This document shows, one piece after another, positions 23,261 to 32,094 of a stretch of 64,000 nucleotides of DNA. Source of the DNA: Mycosphaerella arachidis. Lineage: Eukaryota > Ascomycota > Dothideomycetes > Mycosphaerellales > Mycosphaerellaceae. The notes beneath the pieces are model-generated. The model was not told the origin of the DNA. It saw only the letters and a program-made list of their open reading frames with translations, and made no database searches. A program made the position numbers and the translations under genes. Positions within the stretch are counted from its first letter, which is position 1. The number at the start of each line of letters is the position of its first letter. Location of the stretch: contig LIHB01000081.1 in NCBI GenBank assembly GCA_001297265.1, positions 60,329 to 124,328 on the forward strand, read 5' to 3'.

Positions 23261-24111
23261 ATGAAGTCAGCGCCGAAGCAGAAGGGTATAAGTGAGCGTC
23301 GGAGAGCACAGAATCGGGCGGCTCAGCGGGCCTATCGTCAGTTTATCTTCTCTTGAATGTTCAGACTTGATCTCGTTCTGACTTCATTGACAGGTAGCCG
23401 GCAGCAAGAATGCACGAATGCTCGACGAAATTGGGAACCGACACGCGAGTCTTTCAGTGGCGACTGCGCGTCCTGTCTCCACGCATCACATGTGAGCTGT
23501 GGTATTGAAGCAATCAGTGGTTGGCAGGCCACACTGCCGACTCCAGGAAGCGATGCTGGCCTAAGTCTTGTTCCCAGAGCACAAGCGACACCGTTCGACT
23601 GGAGTGCCGCACCAGAGATGAATCCGCTAGACTGTAGTTGGCTTTCACTTGGCGAAGTAAGGTTGACCTCTGGATGAAGCAAAGTTCATGGTAGAGCTGA
23701 CCTTCGACTCAGCCCATATACAGTCCAAACACCATCAACAACCCACAGCCCTTCCAAGAGACGACCAGTCCCCTCGACCCTCTGTGGCGCAGACCGCGCT
23801 TATACTCCCTCAAGACAGCGCTCCACCTCGCCGCTGAGAAAGGATACACACAATCCGTCAAGGAAGTCCTGCAAACAAGCTCGGCCGCAATCGACGCCAC
23901 AGATGCAGAAGGCAATACAGCACTTCACCTATCGGCTCGCGGCGGACACCTATCAGTGACTCAACTGCTCGTGCAACACGGCGCAGCGATAGCAGCTCGC
24001 AACTCTTCGGGCTATACGCCTTTGCACTGTGCGGTCGAGACAGACTCCCACTCGGTCGTCAGGCTGCTCATCGAGCGTGGCATCGATGTAAACCTACCAG
24101 TCGGGCATTGA
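23261..24111 (+). CDS. ToxE-like bZIP basic region plus ankyrin repeat protein
   Basis: Rebuilt from three exons (23261-23336, 23394-23656, 23713-24111) with introns of 57 nt (GTCAGT..ACAG) and 56 nt (GTAAGG..TCAG). The sum, 738 nt, closes at 245 aa. Residues ~11-28 are a bZIP basic region (ERRRAQNRAAQRAYRSRQQE), but no leucine heptads follow. A Trp/Pro-rich linker leads to about three ankyrin repeats from residue ~145 (TALHLAAEKGY, NTALHLSARGGHLSV, YTPLHCAVETDSHSVV). This architecture, basic region without zipper plus ankyrins, is that of the fungal bANK group typified by ToxE of Cochliobolus carbonum, a pathway-specific transcription activator. It is shorter than ToxE (fewer repeats), so it may be truncated. 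No biosynthetic core gene lies nearby. Target genes are unknown. Confidence 0.75.
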
Positions 24112-24765
24112 GAATTGTAGCTTAGCTGAAATTCATTGCAATGAACATCTGGAAGCGCAATCTGACACGTCCCAATTGCTGTATCAATGCTCACGCAAAG
24201 AGCGCGCCAATACCTCGTGCGAGTCGTGAGGCTCCTTGCAGCTAATCGTGCCGCCAGCAGATCCCGATATCGATGCTGGTGTCAGGAGATACGAAGCGCT
24301 CCCCGACCACGAGCACTGCCAGACTGATTATACACTGTACTGCCATGTCAGCTGAAGGTCCGAACGTAGAGCAGCGCGTCTCCACTTCACAACTGCTGTG
24401 ACCCTCTCTGCGTCGGATTGTGCCATCAGCAGATACCGAGCGTCCTTTAGCACTTCGAGAGACGCGAAGCGCTCCTCAGCAAGCAAGGCTGTGATGGAGC
24501 TCGAACGTAGAGAATCAAAAGACATCATCGATAGAACAGGAAAAGCGCCATCAGGACGCTATGCATTGCCATGTTGCGCCAGAACGCCATACTATTACAC
24601 TCTCAACTTTTGATGCAGCAAATCATACATGCTCGGCCGTTATAGTCGCACAGTCGTCGTCCTTGTAACCTTCCGCCTCATACCATCGCCATGAGGAACG
24701 AAAGAACCCGTCTTTCGTAGCTTGCCCGGCCTGATGCGCTCGAAAACAGGCATTTTCGAAGACGC
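24112..24765. other. Intergenic region with a degenerate ~170 bp duplication
   Basis: Two imperfect copies are visible: GTGCCGCCAGCAGATCCCGA at about 24248 against GTGCCATCAGCAGATACCGA at about 24419, and GATACGAAGCGCTCC at about 24287 against GACGCGAAGCGCTCC at about 24457, a shift of ~170 bp. A third pair (CGAACGTAGAG) recurs at about 24361 and 24503. No convincing gene is present; the 3' ends of the bANK gene and of nucleolin converge here. Confidence 0.5.
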
Positions 24766-26451
24766 CTAGTCATCGAAGCTCTGCTTCTTGCCGCTGAAAT
24801 CGCCAAATCCTGATAGTTGTCAGTAAAAAGACGTTCCCAAAGCCGAGACAATAGTCCGTGCTGCCGAGAGCATGGCTCAGGTATCACAGCGACTCGACAT
24901 CTTGGGGCTGAACTCACCTCCACGGTTGGTAGTACCACCCCTACCGCCCCTAGCGCCACCGCGCCCACGTCCTCGATCATTGAAACCTCCCCGGGAACCT
25001 CCACGACCGAATCCCCCTCGTCCTCTGTCGTTAAATGCGCCTCTCCCGCCTCTTCCGTTGCCACGAGCTCCGCCGAAGCCATTGTCCTCACGGGCGGGAC
25101 GTGGGGTGCTGTAATCCAGCCTCACAGCGCGGCCAGCAATGTCCACGCCAGCAAGGTTCTCCATAGCAGACTTGGCCTCCTCGATGGAGCTAAACTCGAC
25201 ATATCCGAAGCCCTTGGGCGCGCCAGTCTCGCGGTCGGTTGGGAGACGGACAGCGTTGATGGAGCCGTACTCCTGGAAGACCTCGGTGACCATGTCCTGG
25301 GTGGCGTCAAAGCTAATGTTGCCAACGAAGAGTGTGGCTGAAGGCTGGCTCTCCTTGTCGCCGTACTGTTGACGACGGTCGTTGCTGCGCTGTTGTGGAG
25401 TGCCGTTGTTGTTCTGAGCACGTGGGGTGCCTAGGTCGACGCGGATGTTACGTCCGTCGAGCTCAGCACCGTTCTTGGCCTCGAGTGCCTTGGCGGCATC
25501 GGCGGCGCTCTCAAACTCGACGTAACCGTAGCCCTTGCTTCGACCGCTGTCCCGGTCGGTGATGACACGGACGGCGTGGATGGCACCGAACTCCTCGAAC
25601 TCGCGGGTGAGCCATTCTTCGTCAACACTCCAGCTAAGGTTGCCGACGAAAAGGTTGCCAGTGGCAGCAGGGCCCTCGGTCTTGGTCTTCTTCGATGTCT
25701 CCTCTGGCTCGGCCTCAGCCTTGCGCTTCTTGCTTTCGACTGGCTTTGGCTTCTCCTCTTCCTCCTCGTCGTCATCGCTTGAGTCGTCCGAGTCGTCATC
25801 AGAGTCCTCCGCTTCAGCGCCGGCCTTGGTGGCTGGCTGCTCGTCAGAGTCGGAGTCGTCAGAGCTGTCATCATCGTCCTCTTCGTCATCAGAAGACGAC
25901 TCGGCCTTGGCCTTGCCATTGGTCTTGGGGACAACAGCTTTCTTTGGTGCTGGCTCCTCATCGGAGTCGTCGGAGTCGTCGGCGTCATCGGAGTCGTCGG
26001 CATCATCGGAGTCATCGCTGTCGGAGTCGTCTTGTACTGGTGCCTTGGCGGTGCCGTTCACCTTCGCAGCTGGCTTGGCCTCCTCCTCGCTCTCACTGTC
26101 GTCGGATGAGTCGTCAGACTCGTCCTTGGCAGCAGGCTTCTTCGCGACGCCGTTGGCCTTCTTTGGTGCTGGCTGGGGCTCCTCTTCTTCGTCGGAGCTG
26201 TCAGAGCTGGCGCTGGTGTCCTCGGCATCCTCGCTCTCATCCTCGCTGGAGCTTGGGGTTGGTGCCTTCTTCTTGCTCTTCTTCTCGACCGCCTTGGCAG
26301 TCTTCTTTGCAGTCTCCTTCGAGGATGGCTTGGCCTCGTTTGCAGGCTTGGTGACGCGACCAGCCGACACCTTTTCGGACTTGCTGGCCTTGGCCGCCTT
26401 GACAGGCGCGGCGGCGACAGCCTTCTTGCTGGTGCTCTTGTCCTTAGCCAT
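24766..26451 (-). CDS. NSR1: Nucleolin-like protein with two RRMs and RGG tail
   Basis: Exons 26451-24918 and 24809-24766 flank a 108 nt intron (GTGAGT..ATCAG); the frame closes at 525 aa. The N-terminal half alternates lysine/alanine-rich stretches with long acidic-serine blocks (SDSSDEEEE, DDSDDADDSDD), likely casein kinase II targets. Two RRMs follow: RRM1 with RNP2 LFVGNLSW and RNP1 KGYGYVEF, RRM2 with LFVGNISF and KGFGYVEF. A Gly/Arg-rich RGG tail ends, after the intron, in SGKKQSFDD, the usual end of Nsr1/Gar2 proteins. It acts in the nucleolus in pre-rRNA processing and small-subunit assembly. Leaving the intron unspliced would replace the conserved terminus with an unrelated one. Confidence 0.94.
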
Positions 26452-27417
26452 TGCTAAGTGCTGGATGTCTATGATAAGGGTCTGCCGCGGAAGTCAGTAT
26501 AATGTCAAGCGACAATATGTAGGAGCCGTGATAGCCGGCGTGATGGTTCCGTGGTAAAGCCCTCGTCTCAGAAGCCCAGCGGACAAGGACGCAAGCGTCC
26601 GTCCTCGACAGTGACTGTCGTGGTAGCAGCAAAAGCCCTCGGGCGACAAAAGTCGCTTTCAAAGCCCTCAGAATAGCCCGACTGGACAGCCACGCGAGGT
26701 GGAGTCCTCTCAAAAGCCCTCAGAAAGAGTCTCACGTGACGTGAGTTTGCAACGCCGACGGCAAGAACGCAGTCTTGCTTGGAGCCCACAGGTCGCGCCG
26801 AGTCGAGGCGGTGTGTTCCCACAAGAGCCGAGACTCGCTGCGACTGATGATCCGACAGCCCACGGAGACTGGTCACTCCAGGCGACTCGAGTCTGTCAAT
26901 ATACCACGCCCACAAGAGCACAAATGATTGTGCGAAGCTCTCGATCACGGCGGCGCCGAGGCGACAAAGTGAAGGAGATGAGGAGCCAACGAACCGATGT
27001 GTGCAGTGCGCAAATACGCAATGAATGTCAACAGGTGGTGCTGACAGTAGGAGCCGACTTGACGTTGCAACAACACTCTTTGCGATGGTGGTGGCAAGAG
27101 GAGAACTGAAAATGCGAACGAGGCAGGCGAGCTTTTATCGCCAAGGTCTTTCTTAGCGTGGAGAAGGAACTTTTCTGTGGTGGCCGGTGCGCTAGATCAC
27201 ACAGGGTCCTCGGCAGAGATCCGATTGGACACGTGCGTGTTCCATGCAAGATGGATCCACGTCGCGTATGCTTGCTGCAGCTTGCCTCGAGATGCGCTTC
27301 GTGCAGTGGAAGTGCTCCCGCAGCAGCGACTGACGAAGCAGCGACTGACGACAACAGCCCACAAGGCGACGTGTTGCCAGAGAGTGTGATGGTGAAAGCC
27401 TTCTCCTAGACCTTAAA
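26452..27417. promoter_or_regulatory. Divergent promoter region of nucleolin and ALG6
   Basis: 966 bp between divergent start codons. Near the nucleolin side are four copies of AAAGCCCTC (26556, 26632, 26661, 26713) and, directly beyond, the E-box-containing TCACGTGACGTGAG at 26732-26745. Near the ALG6 side a 15 bp direct repeat (AGCAGCGACTGACGA) occurs twice around 27320-27350. No gene is supported in between. Confidence 0.6.
26556..26721. promoter_or_regulatory. Four copies of AAAGCCCTC upstream of nucleolin
   Basis: Exact 9-mers AAAGCCCTC start at 26556, 26632, 26661 and 26713, all in the same orientation (GAGGGCTTT when read toward the nucleolin ATG) and 105-270 bp from that ATG. Spacings are 76, 29 and 52 bp, so this is not a tandem repeat. 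It has the distribution expected of a transcription-factor site. The factor is unknown. Confidence 0.6.
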
Positions 27418-29396
27418 ATGGCTAACAGCCACCGTCCGAGAAAGAGGAGAAGGAACGAGAATTCCTCGACCAGCTCCAATGGCACTGTAGCACTCGACCC
27501 TGTCTCCCATAAAGACGCACCGGCTTTCCCTCTAGTCGCCTTCCTGTGGCCAGCGAAAGCGAACACCGTCTCGCAATGGGTAGTCTTGCCATGCGTCCTC
27601 ATGGTCATCGGCCTCTTCAGGTGGTGCACAGCATTCTGGCCATATTCTGGGATGGGCATACCACCACAATTCGGCGACTTCGAAGCACAACGACACTGGC
27701 TGGAGATCACCACAAACCTTCCCATCACACACTGGTACTATCACGACCTCGCATGGTGGGGACTGGACTACCCGCCATTGACTGCCTACCACTCCTGGAT
27801 CTTGGGCCAGGTCGGCGCTTTCATCAACAAGGATTGGTTCGCACTTTACCAATCACGAGGCCTTGAGACTCCCGATCTGAAGGTGTTCATGCGAGCGACT
27901 GTCTATGTCTCTGAGCATCTGGTCTATGTTCCAGCAGTCATCATCTGTGTCAGGAACCTCGCCAAACTGCATGCCATCAATTTCTGGGAGTCGACAATTG
28001 CATTGACGGCGATTCTGATGCAGCCAGCAACGATCCTCATCGACCATGGCCACTTCCAGTACAACACCGTCATGCTGGGACTAGTCGTCGCAGCAATGTC
28101 GAACATGATTGCTGGCCGAAACTTATGGGCCTGCATCTTCTTCGTCGGTTCACTCGGCTTCAAGCAGATGGCCTTGTTCTATGCCCTGATCGTCGCCGCA
28201 TACCTCGCAGGCTCATGCATCAACCCGAAACTCAACGTGTTGCGATTCGCAGGCATCGCAATCGTCACACTCCTCTCATTCGCGTTACTATTCCTCCCAA
28301 TCATGGCTGGAACATTCTACGACACTTACCGGAATGTGCAGCTTCCCTCTGATGTAACTTTACCACCACTAATCAACGCCAGTCCAGTTCAGCTCTCCGA
28401 GAAGGCATGGTACTACCCCTATCTGGTCCAGATCACTCAAGTCATTCACCGGGTCTTACCTTTCGACCGTGGCCTCTGGGAAGACAAAGTTGCTAATTAC
28501 TGGTGTGCACTTCACACTTCGGGACTATGGAAGCTGGACCGCAGCAAGGCAGGGCAGGCCATACTCCAAGCAACCGCTCTGCGCTGGACCGCAGCCTCCC
28601 AGATCATTCCCTGTTCGGTCATGTTCCTGAAGCCGAAGAAGGATCTCATCCCAGTGGCTTTCGCGGCGGCTGCATGGGGCTTCTTCCTCTTCTCATACCA
28701 GGTTCACGAGAAGAATGTGCTGCTTCCACTGCTGCCGATGACACTACTATTGGCAACCAAGGAGGGAATGAAGCCGAAGATTCGAGCTTGGGTGGGCTAT
28801 GCAAATCTGCTGGCGACCTGGTATGTATCGCGCGGCTCATCCCACTCTCGGCGCTAGCTGCTGAGCTACTGATCCCTTTGCTTCGAGCATAACTAACGCC
28901 TTTCTTTCGTAGGACACTATTTCCACTTCTGAAAAAGGACGACCTCCGGATACCGTATATGGTTCTCACTGCACTCTGGGCTTTCCTACTCGGTCTACCT
29001 CCGTTCTCGATCAAAGCATACACAGTCTCTGCCGAGGAAGGCGGTCTCGATATGCTGTCAAAACTTATTCACTTGGGGACATATGCGGTTGCTCTGATAT
29101 GGCATGCGGCAGAACTCTTCATCCGCCCGCCAACAACAAAGCCAGACCTATGGGTCGTCGGCAACGTGGCCCTCGGCGCATCAGGCTTCTTCATCACCTA
29201 CCTCTGGTGTCTCTCACAACTCCTCCTCGACCAAGGTAAGCGCATCATGCATTGCACCCCTCCCACGCCAACTGAGCCTTGGCGGCGCTGGTTGAGCTTC
29301 GCTGACACTATCCCCACACTAGACGTTCGAGTGATGTGCGGCCTCGCCGACGGCAAGCCACCGCCTAAGCCCGCGACGTGTTCCAAATTGCAGTAG
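27418..29396 (+). CDS. ALG6: ER alpha-1,3-glucosyltransferase Alg6
   Basis: Exons 27418-28820, 28913-29235 and 29323-29396 give 599 aa. Intron 1 (92 nt, GTATGT..TCGTAG, branch CTAAC) is required; intron 2 (87 nt, GTAAGC..ACTAG) is a multiple of three and retention would also stay open, so the C-terminus is less certain. The protein is a multispanning ALG6/ALG8 family enzyme: lumenal segment with WYYHDLAWWGLDYPPLTAYHS (the DYPP motif), IDHGHFQYN, and many hydrophobic helices. It adds the first glucose from dolichyl-phosphate-glucose to the Man9GlcNAc2 lipid-linked oligosaccharide in the ER before N-glycosylation. The two acidic motifs typical of the catalytic loops are intact. Alg8 is the close relative; the HFQYN and N-terminal pattern favour Alg6. 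Confidence 0.93.
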
Positions 29397-29824
29397 GCAG
29401 CAGTTTGGCTCCTCATTACTGGTATGGATTGTTTATCCGCTACGTACCGACGAAGAGTGGCGAAGGCAATGGAGGAGTATAATTCGGAAAATAAAGGACC
29501 AGCAATTAGTGGGAAGGCGCCCGCCTGCCAGACGGGAGGAGTAACGTAGCACGACGCGCCAGCGCTGCAACATCGCCAGTATGGATCAAGCCACGGTACG
29601 GCATATCCCAGTTAGAAGACACCATAGAGTAGAAACTTCGTGTTTGTATGTACAATACTGTACGCTATGCTGTACATTCTTCAAATCACCACTGGCACTC
29701 AATACCGTCTAGTCGTTTTTCCCCTGTATCACACCATCCATAGCCTTTGAACGCCGTCCCGATGCCAGTAATGTTGGTATTCATACACCCTTTCCGATTA
29801 TCCTTGTCGTATCAACAGTTGTCT
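29397..29824. other. Intergenic region between ALG6 and COX17 3' ends
   Basis: 428 bp between convergent genes. It holds a tRNA-Gly-like anticodon-arm string near 29518-29540 but no T-arm or acceptor stem, so no RNA gene is called. Palindromic short words (GTACAATACTGTAC) occur at about 29650. Confidence 0.4.
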
Positions 29825-30259
29825 TTACGCAATGTTGAACCCATAACTCTGCATACAACTCCTATACTGCCCCACTAGATCTTTACAGGATTCTTGCGGA
29901 TCGGACGCGGTGGAGAAGAGCATGCATTCATCGCGGGCGGATTTCTCGTCTTTGCAGACGCAGCAAGGCTATTCAGTCGTCGAGTTAGCCGGCCCATCAG
30001 GCGCGAATTCGGGGCCAGGTATTCGTCGAGAACATATCTGATGTTGCGAACTTTTGCGCAAATTTCATCAGAGGGTGGGCTCGCGAGCTCGTCAACATAC
30101 CTTGACCTTACCGGCCGTCTCTCCCTGCGGTTTCAAATCGGATGCGGCATTGTTCGGAGTTGCGAGGGTTGTGGTGTTTGTGGGCATTGTGTTGACTGCG
30201 CCGGTGGGTTGCGGGGTATCGGTTGAGGCGGAGCTGCCGAAGAGGTTGAAGCCGAACAT
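29825..30259 (-). CDS. COX17: Mitochondrial copper chaperone Cox17
   Basis: Two small exons: 30259-30101 and 29968-29825, joined in phase 0 across a 132 nt intron (GTATGT..GAATAG). The joined frame gives 100 aa. The junction creates KPCCVCKDEK, the copper-binding KPCC motif of Cox17, followed by the twin CX9C helices (DECMLFSTASDPQESC, and further cysteines to the end in SYGFNIA). Cox17 carries copper in the mitochondrial intermembrane space to Sco1 and Cox11 for cytochrome c oxidase assembly, and its disulfides form through Mia40. The N-terminus is about 30 residues longer than yeast Cox17 and rich in Thr, Asn and Ala (MFGFNLFGSSASTDT). No long frame exists across the intron, so the gene is easily missed. 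Confidence 0.93.
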
Positions 30260-30533
30260 TGTTGCGGTATGCTGTGGGTGTTGGTGACCGAGGTGGAAAT
30301 GAAGGTGATGGCGAATCTTGAAATCGTCATTCACTTTGTAAGCATGCGGTTTTAGGGTTTGGTAGCGTGGCTGCAAGGGCAGCGGCGTCAAGGGCCGGGG
30401 CGTTGCCAGGATGTTGGAATTTCGAGGACACCCCACTATAAACATCGTCCCTCTTTCTAGGGGTAGTGCTTCTACTGGAAACACAACTTCTGTGCTGCTG
30501 ATACACGAAACTCGACCTCAAAATCAGTACAAC

Positions 30534-31802
30534 ATGGCCAAGGTATTTTCCCTCCGAGGTCAGGCTCTTAAGCTTGATACAGCAGCAGATCTCGAAAAGC
30601 ACATCGGGCCACTCAAGGAACAGGATGTAGAGGAATTCCACCTCGAGGGCAACACTATTGGTGTAGGAGCCTCAGAAGCTCTAGCCAAGATCCTCGAGAC
30701 CAAGACATCCCTCAAGTTCGCCAACCTCGCCGACATCTACACCGGCCGCCTCCTCTCCGAAATACCCAAATCCCTCGACGCCCTCCTCACAGCACTTCTA
30801 AAGTGTCCCAATCTCCACACAATCAACCTCAACGACAACGCATTCGGGCTCAATACCGTGGAGCCTCTCCGACCCTTCCTCAGCAAACACACACCTCTGC
30901 AACACCTCTACCTAAACAATAACGGTCTGGGACCTGCCGCAGGCGCACTAGTAGCAGAAGCACTTGAAAAACTAGCGGAGAACAAAGCTGCGGCGCGCAA
31001 GGAGGGCAAGAATGTTCCAGATCTCGAAACTGTCGTATGTGGGCGGAACAGACTCGAGACGGGCAGTATGGCAGCATGGGTGAAGGCATACACAGCCAAC
31101 AACAAGGTCAAGACTGTCAAGATGGTGCAGAATGGGATCCGACAGGAGGGCATTGCCACGCTACTACAGCACGGTCTGTCGAATTGCAAGGAGTTGGATA
31201 CGCTGGATCTACAGGACAACACTTTCACTGTACTTGCTGCGAAGAGCCTTGCTTCGGTCGTGCCAAGCTGGACTGAGCTGCGAGATCTTGGTGTTGGTGA
31301 TTGTCTGCTATCGGCTCGCGGGGGACGTCTTCTAGGTCGTGCTCTCGCAAAGGAGGGGAACAAGAGGCTCGAGGTCTTGCGGTTGCAATACAATGAGATC
31401 GATGCCAAGGGACTGAAGGCCATTTCTGATGCCGCATCACACGGCACTGCACTTCCACGGTTACGACGAGTCGAGCTGAACGGCAATAAGTTCAGCGAGG
31501 AGGATGCAAGCATTGAAGGCCTGAGGGAGCTGCTCGAGAAGCGCAAGGATGGCAGTGCTGGTGAGTACCCTGGCGTTGACGAGGATGATGAGGACGCTTG
31601 GGGACTCGATGAGCTGGACGAGCTGGATGATGAGGACGACGATGAGGAGGGGGAAGGTGACGAAGAAGATGATGAGGAAGATACAAAGAAGGAGAAAATC
31701 ATCACCGAGGCGGACGTCGCGGAAGATCAGCCGGTGCCTCAGAAGCAGGATAAGGATGTTGACGATCTTGCTGCTGCTCTCGGTAAGGCGGAGATCAAAT
31801 AA
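30534..31802 (+). CDS. RNA1: Ran GTPase-activating protein
   Basis: Intronless, 422 aa from the ATG at 30534. The protein is a run of RNase-inhibitor-type leucine-rich repeats (HLEGNTIGVGASEALAKIL, INLNDNAFG, LYLNNNGLGPAAG, LDLQDNTFTVLAAKSLA, LRLQYNEIDAKGLKAI), followed by a strongly acidic tail (DEDDEDAWGLDELDELDDEDDD region) and a short basic end. This is the Rna1/RanGAP1 layout. It stimulates GTP hydrolysis by Ran in the cytoplasm and thereby drives nuclear transport. The catalytic arginine of the family lies in the N-terminal repeats; the DIYTGRLLSEIP segment near residue 65 holds the matching Arg. It is divergent to COX17 with 274 bp between start codons. Confidence 0.95.
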   Translation: MAKVFSLRGQALKLDTAADLEKHIGPLKEQDVEEFHLEGNTIGVGASEALAKILETKTSLKFANLADIYTGRLLSEIPKSLDALLTALLKCPNLHTINLNDNAFGLNTVEPLRPFLSKHTPLQHLYLNNNGLGPAAGALVAEALEKLAENKAAARKEGKNVPDLETVVCGRNRLETGSMAAWVKAYTANNKVKTVKMVQNGIRQEGIATLLQHGLSNCKELDTLDLQDNTFTVLAAKSLASVVPSWTELRDLGVGDCLLSARGGRLLGRALAKEGNKRLEVLRLQYNEIDAKGLKAISDAASHGTALPRLRRVELNGNKFSEEDASIEGLRELLEKRKDGSAGEYPGVDEDDEDAWGLDELDELDDEDDDEEGEGDEEDDEEDTKKEKIITEADVAEDQPVPQKQDKDVDDLAAALGKAEIK

Positions 31803-32094
31803 GCAGTGGCAGCCTTTGAAATCGACGAATCACTACTGGTGGTGTGGAGAGACACATTCTGATAGAAGCAGTGACGCGCTCTGAAGGAGAACTGGTGGTG
31901 AATAGCCATTTCTCATGGCGTGTGCTTGTTATGATACCAACGCATCATGGCGGAACGAGATAGCATGGAATGGAACTTGCACAGAATCATAGCTTACAGA
32001 CTCGTTGATTCTCCCACATTTCTCGCACGCACAAGAGGTCAATGAGCCTGCAATTCCACTCTGGACGTGTCAGGATACGTGAGCTGTTTCGAAC
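31803..32094. other. 3' flank of RNA1, nothing recognised
   Basis: About 290 bp between the RNA1 stop and the first recognisable unit of the tandem array. No gene or clear array unit is seen here. Confidence 0.4.

Noticed and set aside
25535..26557. 340-codon open frame, plus strand, Ser-rich
   Set aside because: It is the antisense of the nucleolin acidic-serine blocks; repeated GA/TC codons leave the opposite strand open. No domain is present.
29515..29545. tRNA-Gly-like anticodon arm (GCGCCCGCCTGCCAGACGGG)
   Set aside because: No T-arm GGTTCRA, no D-arm and no matching acceptor stem follow within tRNA distance.
30908..31705. 265-codon open frame, minus strand, poly-Ser start
   Set aside because: Antisense of the RanGAP leucine-rich repeats and acidic tail (GAT/GAG codons read as Ser/Leu), so a shadow.
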